NCBI RefSeq assembly: GCF_016801865.2
Contig: NC_068939.1
Location: forward strand, 151,297,132-151,361,131
DNA from: Culex pipiens pallens
Taxonomy: Eukaryota > Arthropoda > Insecta > Diptera > Culicidae
Length of the DNA: 64,000 nucleotides
Direction of reading: 5' to 3'
Below, piece by piece: positions 11,642 to 24,489 of the stretch. The notes beneath the pieces are model-generated. The model saw nothing but the letters and a program-made list of their open reading frames with translations, was not told the DNA's origin and made no database searches. Numbering within the stretch: position 1 is the first letter of the stretch; every line of letters begins with the position of its first letter. Made by a program: the position numbers and the translations under genes.

Positions 11642-13859
11642 CATTTCTGGAGGGTTTAGTAGAGTAATAAATAGCTACCCTTTTTCAAAGCTTTGAAACG
11701 TATTTATTACAAATAGTGCTATTATCGGCAGTAACCTTTCATTCTCTGAAGGTGCTGTAATCTGCCAGTTTTAAACCAGTATGTTTCGAGTTGATTCTTA
11801 ATTTTAATTATTCTAGCTGTTTATTTTTTTTTTTTGTTTTTTGTTATAGAAACTTAAAATTTAAACTCCCGAAAAACAACTTTAAACTTAACAGGAAAAT
11901 TGTATTAAATTGTACTTGAATACTTCTTGAAACTATGTTGGTACTTTTAGATCAAAAATGCTTCTTTGGCACTATTTTTGGAAGGGCATAATGATTATTA
12001 GAAATTAATCAAAATGTCAGCCTACAATGACAACAATTTGTAATTAGCTCTAAAGAAATTTGATTTTCGATCGATTTTCAATCGATTTAATATTTGGTCC
12101 TTTTGAAATGTTAGTATTGATTTCGAAATATTTTTTCGAAGAGATCAGAAAATTTCACAAATGTTTCATTTTTGGGGAGTTGTAAGAAAACTTCAATATC
12201 CCTGTTTCTTTTTCTTTTGTCCACTGTAACTAACCACCAAAGATCCAATCTTCAATGTTTTCAATTTTTAGGTAATTTTCTGGAGTTATCGAAAAAAATA
12301 GGTTCAGAAATGGACGACAGAAAATCGAAAAACTGATTTTATTTCACTTAAATTCATACTTTATATCGATAATGGCGCACTTTATCAAAATTTCTGTAAA
12401 GTACTGTTCGATTGCAAATTGATTAAAAACATTAAAAACTGATTCTAAAAATGTTGGAGTAAAATTTCTATTTTTCCCACGAAACCTTTTTATTTTTCAA
12501 ATCATAATGAGCCGGTGGCAAAAATGTCGGATCAAATCTTGCAAAAAAAAAAAAAAAAAGGATTTTGGAAAATTGATTTTTTAAGCTAATTCAAAAGTCG
12601 ACCAATGACACAACATGGGTCCATCTAATTTATTTTTTTCCTTTTTGAGTTTTTTATATACCCTTGACTTAGGGCAACACCCAAAAATCAAAAAAATGAA
12701 CATTCATTTATTGGACCGTTTCAGAATTAATAAAGCCTTCATATTTCAATTTCAATCGGTAATTACCGATTCGATTTTTGAAATTTTCCAATCTTTCGAA
12801 AAAAATATTTTCAAACTTTCATAATCAAACATAAAATATCAAAAGGGCCATAGTTTATGATTTTACTTTTTTGAAATGTAATGCCTAATTTTAAAGATTT
12901 GAAAAAAAAATCATCCTAAAGATAAGAAACATTTGAAATTCTATAGGAAGATATGGAAGATATGTACAATGTACATAGGGGAAATATACCCATTTTAATC
13001 ACTCTAAGCCGTTCGACCAATTCTATTCACTTTTGCAGTTTTCCGCTATTAAAACAACATTTTTAAATACATCAACAATGGAGAATTGCTTGCTCACTTT
13101 TATTTGAGCTATTTGTTACTTTGGAACAGTCAAAAACACTTTATGAAAGCTGTAATTCATGATCAAAGTGCTGATAGGCCGATAATAAAAATAGGCTGAG
13201 AAATGGTATATTTCCCCTACATGAACACTTTTTAGAAAAATCAAAACCATACAATTGTTTCACAAAATTTACCCTTAAATGGTTATAACTTCAAAAGGTT
13301 ATTTAAGAAATTGAAAAAATGTACTCTTCAAATAAAACTAGCATTTTTATTTATTTTTTTTATTCTAATTATTTTATTTCTTTTCTTTGGAATAAAAGTT
13401 AGAATTTTTCCTAAAATTGTATTAAACTCGTTTTGTTATTAAATGACGATTAAATTAAATTTTAAACTAATTAATATTAAACTTTAAGCTGAACAGTTTT
13501 CACAATTTTAAGTTAAAAATTATCCCAAGAATCCGATTTTTTTTAGATTAAATCAATTTTCACTGAGAAAATCATGACATTTTAAAAAACATAACTCGGA
13601 CGAGATTCAAAAAACTTAAGAGCCATTGGTAAATAAAGCCTTTTTTGCATCGGTATTCGACCTACTTACGAAAAGCCAATTTCAAAAATACTTAAGATTG
13701 TTCATCTACACGTCTTTCAAGTGCCCCTAACTACAAATAAATGAAATTTTGTTATAATTTGGAGAAATCCGAATTTTAGTGTCGGAGCTCTTACCGCTTT
13801 TTGAAATCTCACCCGAGATAAAGATAATTTTATTAATCAACATTTTTGCAATTACAGTT

Positions 13860-14043
13860 AACAAGCTTTTGAAACTTTTCAAAATGTTATAAAAATTTCT
13901 TCTTGAAGTACTTTGAACACTTGTCTACCACGATATGTATGGTTCCTTATCCCTTCCGGATGTATTTTGTTTGTACTCTTCATTTTGCAGAAAAAAATCA
14001 AACCTATCAAAGTCAAAGGCTATCAATTTCACCCCGGTTTATG
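13860..14043 (-). mobile_element. Inverted end of a CCGTAAA-type element
   Basis: The phrases TTGAACACTTGTCTACCACG and CTCTTCATTTTGCAG and the end TTTCACCCCGGTTTATGA match, in inverse orientation, the left end of the element at 16726-17654. The terminal sequence has decayed (no clean CGGTA), and the left limit of the copy is unclear. Confidence 0.5.
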
Positions 14044-14513
14044 ATATTTATTTGGGAGTGTATCTTTTTTCTGGCCTACTGCTTTGAATTCGTAGAAATT
14101 TGCTCAAAATAGAATAAATCATTGAAAATGTATCTATATTTGTACTCATTCACTAGTTTTAGGAACTCAAACTCCTTTCGAAAACCGATAAATTAAATTA
14201 TTACTGGCCTTTTCAAAACTTTTGACCTAAACTTTGCTGTACCAAATCAGAGCTTTCAGTGATATGCAAAATAACCGGTTTTTCTCTCCGACTCATGTCC
14301 AATAGTACCTCTCTAGGGAAAAGTCACGTTAATAAACCGGAATTTTGAAATACTATGAAACCAGAAGCTAGCTTGAAAATTTGTGCTCATTAGTGCAAGG
14401 TTAGTTGCTCCAATTTTGATCTGAAGTTGAATCAATTTACTATGGAGAATTGTAACTTTTTACATCTTCTTAGAGAAAAAATTCCCAAAACCCTGTCAAA
14501 TGTTCCTTTTCTT

Positions 14514-16628
14514 TAGTTTCTTATAGGTTTAGATCCGGGGAACAATTTTGTAGAACATCGTAAAGTGCTAGGAATCGGTCTCAAAAAGATACAGGATTTT
14601 TTTTGGAGTTTACCGTTTTCGCCAATTTTCAAAACATGCTAAAAAATTTACCTGTCACGGGTCCCCCACAGACCGTTATTATGAAAAAAAAATTCCACCC
14701 AAACCAATGATTGGACATGGTTCCTGGGACCATTCTGCACCACTGGGCCGAGTTTCAAAATATTTGCCGGCAGAAATTTCGAATACGGTCAGTTTTAGTG
14801 TTTTGAATAGAAATTAAGGGGAAATCGCATGGCATTTTACCGAGGAAAAGTTCAAAGCTTCGATGTTTTAACTCTAAAACGGTACTGGTCATAGTTTTAA
14901 GTTATTCTTACAGATAGCAGAATGATATAACACGATTTACCGGACTGACTTAGCCAGATTAAGCCTAAGTTAAGTGGCTTAAGTCTATAATTTACAAGTT
15001 TATACATAAATATGTAATACAAACTCCTACATTAGGCAATTTCAAGTCAAGGAAAGCTAGAAACTAATATAAAATGGGGTGACTTTGAGCCAAGGGGTTA
15101 ATTTGTACCAACTTTACAATTGCATAATAGCTATATAGCTTAACTACAAGCTCGACAGGCATGAATTGTAAGGTTTAATCGTTGCAAAAATTGTTCTTAG
15201 TTTATGTTGCACTCTCCCAATATTTTCAAAAATGCCATAAAAAGTTAGATAATCACGAAAAACTAAAAAAAATGATAACGCTTTAGTGTTATTAACCTTA
15301 TTGTTTGAACCCAACAAGAGTTTTAGGACACAAACTACAACTACTTACATACAATTCATACATCGCCCATCGTATGTAAGTATTTGTAAGCCCAATAGTT
15401 TACACATATTTATATGCCAAGCTTGTTAAAAGAGTAGATAAGTGATTGTGTTTTCACGTGGGGCAAGAATTAGTTTTATTTTGCAGAATATATTATTAGC
15501 AAACGTACTTGCTGATCAATAATATGTTTCAATGAATTGTAATGATGATCAAACTTTATCAACAACACTTTATTCAATTATAGGATACAATATTTTATTA
15601 TGATAAACATGTTTAAAATTCATAATTGGTTGGAAATATTAATCCAATAGGAAGTTGTGACATAGAACTTTTTCTAATAATAATCATTACACAGGACAAC
15701 AAAAATGTGTGGGCTAAATGATAGTTGAGGTACTCTCTGGATTTCATTCGTATGTTTCAAGTTTTTAAAAGTTTCAAAACAAAAAAGGACAATTTATTTT
15801 GCTATACCACAAATTTGCCACGTAACAAAAGTTGTTGCCCTAATATTTTGATCGTTTTATTTAGATTCAGTATGAATTGATTCAGAAAAATTTGCGCATG
15901 ATTTTCAAATTTGTCACTTAAAGGTGACTTTAAATCAACAGGCCTTATTTAAATCGAATTAGCAGATTTGCATCAAATTGTTTATGTGGGAACATAAATA
16001 GACCAAATTAATCCATCTACAAAATTTGTATATATTAATTAACATAAAATTCAAGCTTATCAAAACAATCTTTAGTCGTTTGTTGGTACAAAGTTACCCC
16101 TTGGCTCAAAGTCACCCCATTTTATATTAGTTTTGTGCAATCTAGATTTCCTTGACTTGAAATTGCCTAATGTAGGAGTTTGTATTACATATTTATGTAT
16201 AAACTTGTAAATTATAGACTTAAGCCACTTAACTTAAGCTTAATCCGGCTAAGTCAGTCCGGTCAATCGTTTTATATCATTCTGCTATCTGTAAGAACAA
16301 CTTAAAACTATGACCAGTAACGTTTTAGAGCTAAAACATTGAGGCTTTGAACTTTGCCTAGGCATTTTACATGCGATTTCCCCTTAATTTCTACTCAAAA
16401 CACTAAAACTGACCGTACTCGAAATTTCTGCCGGCAAATATTTTGAAACTCGGCCCAGAGGTGCAGAATGGTCCCAGGAACCATGTCCAATCATTGGTTT
16501 GGGTGGAAATTTTTTTTTCATAATAACGGTCTGTGGGGGACCCGTGCCTGTATCTTTTCGAGATCAATTCCTAGCGCTTAACGATGTTTTACAAAGTTGT
16601 TCCTCGGATCAAACCTATAAGAAACTTC
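14514..16628. repeat. 2.1-kb palindrome with ~1-kb loop
   Basis: The left arm runs from GTTTCTTATAGGTTT (about 14516) inward to TGAGCCAAGGGGTTAA (about 15085). The right arm is its inverse, from TACCCCTTGGCTCA (about 16095) to AAACCTATAAGAAAC (about 16620). The arms share long near-identical stretches, but the right arm lacks about 55 bp near 16545 that the left arm has near 14600-14660. The loop (about 15112-16081) is AT-rich and non-coding. This is a foldback or MITE-like element, flanked at a distance by oppositely oriented CCGTAAA elements. Confidence 0.75.
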
Positions 16629-16725
16629 TAAGACGAGAAAATTGTATCCGCTTGAGGATAAAATTTCTAGAAGAAGTGTTAATAAGTGAAAAATAAATCA
16701 ATTAAAACATTTGTCTTTTCACATA

Positions 16726-17654
16726 CCGTAAAACGGGGTGACTTTGATAGCCGGGGTGACTTTGATAGGTTTGCGATTTTTCCGCAAAATGAAGATTACA
16801 ATTAAAATACGTACGGAATGGTTTATAATCATACTGACCGTGGTAGACAAGTGTTCAAAGTACCTCAAAAAGAACTTTTCATAAAATTTTGAAAAGTTTA
16901 AAAAGTTAGTTAACTATTGTTAAGAAAATGTTGATTAAAGTCATTATTTTAAACTTCTCAAAGTGTCATGATTTTCTCAATGAACATGATTTTTAATCGG
17001 AAAACGGAATGCATTTTCGGATTCTGTGAACAATTTTCCACTATGAGAAGGTAAAATAAGTTTGTAAATCATTTATATTACGTGTTTTGAAACACAATTA
17101 AAAAAATCTCCAAATTTATAGGCAAATTCAGTTGAACAAATTTCATGTAAAATGTGAAAATTTGTGATTTGTGCTTCGAATTCAGTATAAAATGCAATAT
17201 AAATCGAACATTTTATAAACAAAACAAGTTTTAACAAATTTCCGGCAAAATTCCGGCTTTTAACAATTTTACCTAAAAATTTATATGTATTTTGTTAAAA
17301 AGCTTATAAACTTAGTTAACTAAACATAAACATTGATTTTTTTTTCTTAAAAACTATATCAGCTACTTTAGTGATGGTACATTTAACGTACAAATAAAGT
17401 TTGAACATCTTAAATGTGATTTTAACAAGAAAAACTATGACTATCAAAGTCACCCCGGAATTTAAACTAAGAATTTTTAACGTAACTATTTTTCTAAACA
17501 CAATTGAAAAAACTTGTTTATCAAAAAAGTGTATGGATTTTGTGTGGCTTACCCCAGTACATGTTTAAAAATAATAATCTTGAGAAAAACATTACCTGTT
17601 GGAAAATATTCCAAAAACGAATTGAAATTCTATCAAAGTCACCCCGGTTTACGG
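16726..17654. mobile_element. TIR element with CCGTAAAACGGGGTGAC ends
   Basis: The left end CCGTAAAACGGGGTGACTTT and right end AAAGTCACCCCGGTTTACGG are inverted repeats, and TA flanks both sides (16724-16725 and 17655-17656). An internal repetition of GGGGTGACTTTGATAG lies just inside the left end. No transposase frame is seen. This is a 929-bp TA-targeting MITE-like element related to the one at 2278-2975. Confidence 0.7.
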
Positions 17655-17656
17655 TA

Positions 17657-19683
17657 TCCGTCCATCTCGCTTATGTCCATCCATCTACTGAGAAATATTG
17701 ATGCCCAATAATCAGGTCACTGAACTATGACGGTGTCTATGTCGGCTGCCAGCTAGGTTGGGAGGCCAATTTATAGCTGATTGTGCTAGAAGCATACTGG
17801 GCGAGCTTCGTGAGTGGCTTAGAATTAGAATAATTAAGCACAGCTCGAGAGATGTAGAAACGTGAGTTGTGCATTAATTAACTCATCATCGACTCGGGAG
17901 TGCTCTGGATAATTTTCGGAACAAAGAAATTTAAAGCAGATAAATATGAAACATTTTAAAACCAACAGGAAGTTCGGCTGCGGGACAAAGACCGGTTTCC
18001 GGTTGTATCAGAGTCTGCCTGGACTGACTGACTGCATGTGACATTTTGCTGAGATAAGGTTGAGTTTAAAAGCTCAGTTATTCTCGTTTCAACAAAACAA
18101 TCAACGGAATAGCAATAATATTTTGTTCTGCTGGGCTCGGTTTTACATTTCATGTAATAAAGGAAACGCAATACTATTATTTGAGATTTGAAGTCGAACA
18201 TGCCTTTGGGAATAGTTTTTTGATTGCTTTTTTAAAATTGCATTCCACATCCGAATACAACTTTTAGGTCTGAAACATTGCAATTCAAACTTGGATTTGT
18301 CACATCAACGTATCTTAAATGAATCCTTCAAGCCATACATCCTATCAAAAGTTTTTCCAGAGGCGATTTTCTCCACCTCATAAATTGCTTTTTCCTGGAA
18401 GTGAGTTCAAGTGAGTATTGCTGCGACAAAACTCGAAGTTCCCCAATCAGCAAAAAGCTTTTACCGCAAATTAAGTCACTAACGTGTACCTCTTTGCAAA
18501 AATCCAGCCCATGACTACACAATTCAACATAGTTAACAGTCGGATGCATAAAAAGCACATGCTGCCAGGAACTTTGGCTGATGCTGTTCGGTGTGTGTGT
18601 GTGTATAAAGTGTAAAATTGCCACCCTTTTCGGTTTGGAGCGCACCCCTCCCCGCCCTAGGCCACAGTCGAAGCTAACGAATGCCTGCCCCCTCAGGTTC
18701 TGCGGTAAAATTGTCAGTGTACTGTATGCTCCCTGTTCGGTGGTGTAGTTAAAACCATCAAAGCTCGCTCTCCGGTGTGCCCTTTTGGCTAATTTCACCG
18801 TTCGCTGATTCTCATCAGCCATATTTTATACACCCCGCGCCGCACTGTGTGTCTCGTTAACCCTGACCACCACCAGAGGGGAGGGGAGGTTAAACGGTTT
18901 GTTCCGAGATGACCGCTTTTGGGGTCAACGCTTAATGAACAACTTTTCACCTAATTTATGTTTGAAATAATTCGTTACAAAAGTTTCATTTAGTTATAAC
19001 CTCAACTGCGGTCCAGAATTATTATTGCCAGCTCAACGGAAAAGTCAAATGACCTCGGCACAGAGCTGTGAAACCGCAGAATAGTGTTTGGGACAGAATT
19101 GAACACTGCCGCACAGCTGGTGTTACTGTTTGGTAAAAGTGTGAAAGAATGGACTGCCCACCGAGCTGTGAACCCGTTTCCTGCAAATCCAGCTTCCAGC
19201 TTCTTTCTTTCTTTTCTTGAAGTTGAATGCTGAAAGCTGGTCAGGGGTGCTAAATATGTCGAACGACATTAGTTTGAATGGTCGAAACAATAAAAAATGA
19301 TTTTAAAGAATTTAAATTCTTTGAAATATCTTGAAATGGGGCCATCCATAAAGTAAACTCCTTACAAACAAGTTGTTTTTATTTTGCATCGACCACTGTC
19401 CACATGGGGGGTGAAGACGGTCTGAAATTTAAAAAAGTGTCTGCATAGACGGTCCCAATTTAAACTTTTTTAAGAACTTCCCGTGTTTGAAGGAATGAAA
19501 AAAGGTTAAAAATAAAATCACAAAAAATGTTATTGAATCAATTAAAAAACTCACAAAAATATTATAGAACCTATAATTAACTATATTGCACGAATCTGAA
19601 ATATATTAAAATAAGTTCGAAGCATGACATTTTGCCATAGAACTTTAAAGAATTGCTCATTTTTTAAGAATAAAAATACATGG
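17657..19683. other. Lower-repeat intronic island with one 164-codon minus-strand frame
   Basis: Mostly single-looking sequence. An ATG-initiated minus-strand frame at 18328-18822 runs 164 codons, and TATAAAA sits a few bases upstream of its ATG. It shows no recognisable domain, and part of it is a GT microsatellite (about 18593-18604) read as His-Thr. I do not call it a gene. AT-rich repeats resume from about 19250. Confidence 0.35.
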
Positions 19684-22435
19684 GAGCAACTCTCTACGAA
19701 ATCGGCCGATTTCGACCATTTGAATTTTTTGTATTTTTTTATTTGGCTCAAACTTTGAGGGGCCCTTCTCTATGACCAAAGAAGCTATTTTGTGTCATTG
19801 GTTCACCCATGGGTAATTCTCCGCCAACTCACACAGCAGTTGCCCCGACCCCTCTTCGATTTGCGTGAAACTTTGTCCTAAGGGGTAACTTTTGTCCCTG
19901 ATCACGAATCCGAGGTCCGTTTTTTGATATCTCGTGACGGAGGGGCGGTACGACCCCTTCCATTTTTGAACATGCGAAAAAAGAGGTGTTTTTCAATAAT
20001 TTGCAGCCTGAAACGGTGATGAGATAGAAATTTGGTGTCAAAGGGACTTTTATGTAAAATTAGACGCCCGATTTGATGGCGTACTCAGAATTCCGAAAAA
20101 ACGTATTTTTCATCGAAAAAAACACTAAAAAAGTTTTAAAAATTCTCCCATTTTCCGTTACTCGACTGTAAAAAATTTTGGAACATGTCATTTTATGGGA
20201 AATTTAATGTACTTTTCGAATCTACATTGTCCCAGAAGGGTCATTTTTTCATTTAGAACAAAATTTTTCATTTTAAAATTTCGTGTTTTTTCTAACTTTG
20301 CAGGGTTATTTTTTAGAGTGTAACAATGTTCTACAAAGTTGTAGAGCAGACAATTACAAAAATTTTAATATATATACATAAGGGTTTTGCTTATAAACAT
20401 CACAAGTTATCACGATTTTACGAAAAAAAGTTTTAAAAAAGTTGGTCGTCATCGATCATGGCCGTTCATGGTCACCCGCGACAGACACGGACGACGAAAC
20501 AAAGAGAAACGCAAAAAGTAACTTTTTCAAAACTTTTTTTCGTAAAATCGCGATAACTTGTGATGTTTATAAGCAAAACCCTTATGTATATATATTAAAA
20601 TTTTTGTAATTGTCTGCTCTACAACTTTGTAGAACATTGTTACACTCTAAAAAATAACCCTGCAAAGTTAGAAAAAACACGAAATTTTAAAATGAAAAAT
20701 TTTGTTCTAAATGAAAAAATGACCCTTCTGGGACAATGTAGATTCGAAAAGTACATTAAATTTCCCATAAAATGACATGTTTCAAAATTTTTTACAGTCG
20801 AGTAACGGAAAATGGGAGAATTTTTAAAACTTTTTTAGTGTTTTTTTCGATGAAAAATACGTTTTTTCGGAATTCTGAGTACGCCATCAAATCGGGCGTC
20901 TAATTTTACATAAAAGTCCCTTTGACACCAAATTTCTATCTCATCACCGTTTCAGGCTGCAAATTATTGAAAAACACCTCTTTTTTCGCATGTTCAAAAA
21001 TGGAAGGGGTCGTACCGCCCCTCCGTCACGAGATATCAAAAAACGGACCTCGGATTCGTGATCAGGGACAAAAGTTACCCCTTAGGACAAAGTTTCACGC
21101 AAATCGAAGAGGGGTCGGGGCAACTTTTCCCGATTTCGTGTGAGTTGGTAGAGAATTACCCCCATACAAGTCTCCATACAATTTTGGCTGCTGTCCATAC
21201 AAAAATGGTATGTAAATATTCAAACAGCTGTAACTTTTGAGTGAATTTTCTGATCAATTTGGTGTCTTCGGCAAAGTTGTAGGTATTGCAGATTTTTTAA
21301 TCAATTTTTTCACAAAAGCTCAATTTTCCAAAATACGTATTTTTTTATTTTCGAGATTTTTTCATATGTTTTAGGGGACAAAACCCGCAACTTTTGAGCC
21401 ATAGAAAAACATGGCCAAAAAATCTGCCGCCGAGCTATAAATTTTTGAAAAATTGATGATTTTTAGAAAAAATCGAAATTTTATGCAAAAACTAATTTGA
21501 CGTAATTTTTTTATGTAAAATTGAATTTCCAATCGAAAAAAACTTTACAGATTTTTTGATAAAGGGCTTTGTTTTCAAGATATAGCCACCGAAAGTTTGA
21601 TTTTAGCGAAATATTTGCAGTTTTTCAATTTTTAAAAATGGTGACCAAGGGTGACCATTTCTAAAAGTATTTTTTTTGAAAAGTTCAGAAAATTTGCTAT
21701 AAAATTGTCAAAGAGACATTGAAGATTGGACCTCGGGTTGCTGAGATAGAGCCGCTTTAAGAAAAAGAAACACGAAAATTGAAGTTTTCTTAATCTCACC
21801 AAAATAACCCACCATTTTCTAATGACGATATCTCAGCAAATAATGGTCCAATTATCATTGTTAATACATGAAACATTCGTGAAATTTTCCGATCTTTTCG
21901 AAAAAATGTTTTGAATTTTTTAAATCAAGACTAGCATTTTAAATGGGCGTAATATTCAATGTTTGGCCCAAAAATTACTATTTTTTCAAAAATTCATAAC
22001 TCGGCGGTAGATTTTTTGACCATGTTTCTCTATGGCTCAAAAGTGTCGGATTTTTGTCCCCTAAAACATATCAAAAAACCTCGAAAATCAAAAAATACGT
22101 ATTTTGGGAAATTGAGTTTTAGTGAAAAAAAAGTTGATTAAAAAATCTGCAAATTTTTTTTTCCGTGTACCTATTTTTTCTCAAAAATCCTCAACAATAC
22201 CTACAACTTTGCCGAAGACACCAAATTGATCAGAAAATTCACTCAAAAGTTACAGCTGTTTGAATATTTACATACCATTTTTGTATGGACAGCAGCCAAA
22301 ATTGTATGGAGACTTGTATGGATGAACCAATCACACAAAATAGCTTATTTGGTCATAGGGAAGGCCCCCACAAAGTTTGAGCCAAATCAAAAAATACAAA
22401 TAAAATCCATTTCCGGTTTTGGTAGAGAATTGCTC
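19684..22435. repeat. Large hairpin element (GAGCAATTCTC ends) with a hairpin nested in its left arm
   Basis: The left end GAGCAACTCTCTACG and right end TAGAGAATTGCTC face each other. The arms share phrases such as GTCTCCATACAATTTTGGC and CTTCGGCAAAGTTGTAGGTA (left near 21172-21285, right near 22202-22312). The left arm is split at a CCAT by the 1.35-kb hairpin at 19811-21161, and the right arm keeps the unsplit site. The centre lies near 21.8 kb. Open frames inside are by-products of arm sequence. The outer flanks show no clear target duplication. Confidence 0.7.
19811..21161. mobile_element. 1.35-kb near-perfect hairpin element, copy A
   Basis: GGGTAATTCTCCGCC at the left and GGTAGAGAATTACCC at the right bound two near-identical arms of about 600 bp around a short GC-richer loop (about 20444-20519). 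A 4-bp target duplication CCAT flanks it (19807-19810 and 21162-21165). One arm ends with the short form (CACACAGCAGTTGCC) and the other with a longer form containing CGAAATCGGGAAAAG. Copy B at 36753 has the same asymmetry reversed. The arms give mirror-image short open frames, which I regard as non-coding. Confidence 0.85.
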
Positions 22436-22439
22436 AGGT

Positions 22440-22755
22440 GGCTAACGGGAAATGGCAGCGTTTCAAAAAACAATTTTCTAACTTATTTTTGATGAAAAAT
22501 AATTTTATTTCGGAAATTTGAGTACCCCATCAAATTGGGCGATCTTTTTTGCACAAAAATCCCTTTAACACTAAATTTTTATATCTTCGTGGTTTTGAGG
22601 TACAAATTTCTGAAAACGTGTCTATAAACGTATAAAAATCCTTCAAAACGAAAGGGGTCGTACAGACCCTCCGTCACCTAGTGTCGAAAAATGGAGTTTT
22701 ACGGAAATTGAAGAGGAACTTTTTCCGATTTGTGTGAGTTGGCGGAGAATTACCT
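22440..22755. repeat. Diverged single arm of the GGGTAATTCTC hairpin family
   Basis: The phrases GAGTACCCCATCAAATTGGG, AAGGGGTCGTACAGACCCTC and GTGAGTTGGCGGAGAATTAC match the outer arm of copies A and B with many substitutions. The copy has only one arm, so it is an old, broken relative. Confidence 0.6.
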
Positions 22756-24456
22756 ATATCCGCACTTTGACGTTCATTAGCAAATAGCTTAGTACGATGT
22801 AAGCAAGCAAATCTTATCAAAAGTTTTGCTAAATAATTTATTTGAATAGTGAAAAACAGCAGATTGGAAGAGAAATACTAATAAACAAAATTTGCTATTT
22901 TTTTTTAGGAAAATCACGCAAATTTGATATCTGTTAACGATGTTTAATGTGAAGTTTAAAAACTTTTCAGCATATTTCTAAGTCTAATCAAATCATTCGA
23001 CAATCCCTGACCTTAAATGGATTCTCTCAAGCTTTACCGGTTTAACAGCTGCTGGCTGACCACGGACACCAAGCTGGACCAATTGCAGTGCCAGAAGTCA
23101 TTCTAACACCCAATAGCCCAGGGATTAGGTTATTAATGGTTGCACAATTTTAAAGTGCTTGCAGCTGCTTGCTGGTCAGAAAGTTTCTCCTGCACTGCAG
23201 CCCCCTACAAAGCTTCGGCGCGGACAACGTTTGTACGACGACGCCTGCGGAAAAGCTCGAGTCACAACCAACGACAAGGTCTTATCGAGGCGGCGTTTGT
23301 TTGCACACAAAGTGCAGTCAAGTATGGGAGCCCCAGCTATATATTTGCGCCCAAGCTGACAGACCGCGGAACTCTGTTTGCCCTTTTACTTCAATCTCTT
23401 CGGGACGAACATGCGGATGTTTTGTGCCTTTGTACACATCCCCACGAAGCTAAGGGATGTCACTTTGCTCTTTTTTGTATGGAAGAGGCTTCGGGCGAAC
23501 TGCATTCTCTTGTCTCTTCGGATATAAATTGGTTAGTTGTACCCTGCTCCACCCAATAGGGTTACTCGCTCTATTATGTGTGCTTGCTCCACAGAAAAAA
23601 AAAGTTTTACAAAAAATCAGACCACCCTAGCCGCGAACTGCCATATGCCTCGCTCCAGATGCGCCCCAACTTTAGAACCGGTACTTCACACAAAGCTCCA
23701 CAATACACAAAGAAAGTGCGCGGCGCAGTCGAGCCAAATGACTACGACGTTCTAATTGATATCGCAATTACACACGTCCGCTCTTTTATCGAGCTTCCCG
23801 CCCCCCGAGGCGTGAAAGATCTGTGCGCAATTTCTGTACCCGGCAAGGAGAAAAAATTAAATAAAGACGATATCATTATACCACTCCACAAATGTAGGCA
23901 AATTTAGCGTGCGAGCGAGCGAGCTTCAGTTTTAACTAGCGCTGGAACTAATTATTCCGGCCGGCTTGACTCGGCTCGGATAGAGTGGGGAATTCCGGTG
24001 TTCATTTCTGGAGCAGATTCTTGCCAAACTGTAGAAGAGGCAGATGGTTTTCTCCGGGTTGGATTAGTTTTGTTCTCGGTAATTATCCAAATTATTAAAA
24101 TATGGAGAACAGTTAAATCTACGAAAAAAAAACTTTGTTTTCATTCCTAAGTTAAATGAACTTTTCCGACAGAGGTCAATAACAAGAGCCTTGAAAAACC
24201 TTACAATCAATACTATAGTGGTATTTGTAAAAGCTTGAAAAATAGTCCAAAGGATAATTGAAAAGCAATACATGGTATCATACCAATTTGGTATTATTTT
24301 GATTTTGAATAATTTCAAAAACTGTCGAAGTTTGGAAACGAAGTTGTCAAGCTATACACAGCAAATAAAGTAGTAATCCAGCTGCGTGTAAAAGGCCTGG
24401 TTGTAAAATAAATTTTGCAATATTTTATGAAATTCTATGTAATATTACACCCTGGA
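22756..24456. other. Complex, more GC-balanced island; no supported gene
   Basis: Between about 23030 and 24060 several frames stay open for 60-139 codons, reflecting fewer A/T runs. None starts convincingly with ATG and carries a recognisable domain. The sequence looks single-copy, unlike its surroundings, so it may be a conserved regulatory block or an unrecognised exon. Confidence 0.3.
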
Positions 24457-24489
24457 ATATCTGCCCCTGATCGCATAAATGTCCCATAT

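Noticed and set aside
19829..21143. Identical ~70-residue open frames on opposite strands (also at 36771 and 37872)
   Set aside because: They are arm sequence of the same hairpin read from both sides and in both copies. Identity reflects repeat copying, with no domain or start context.
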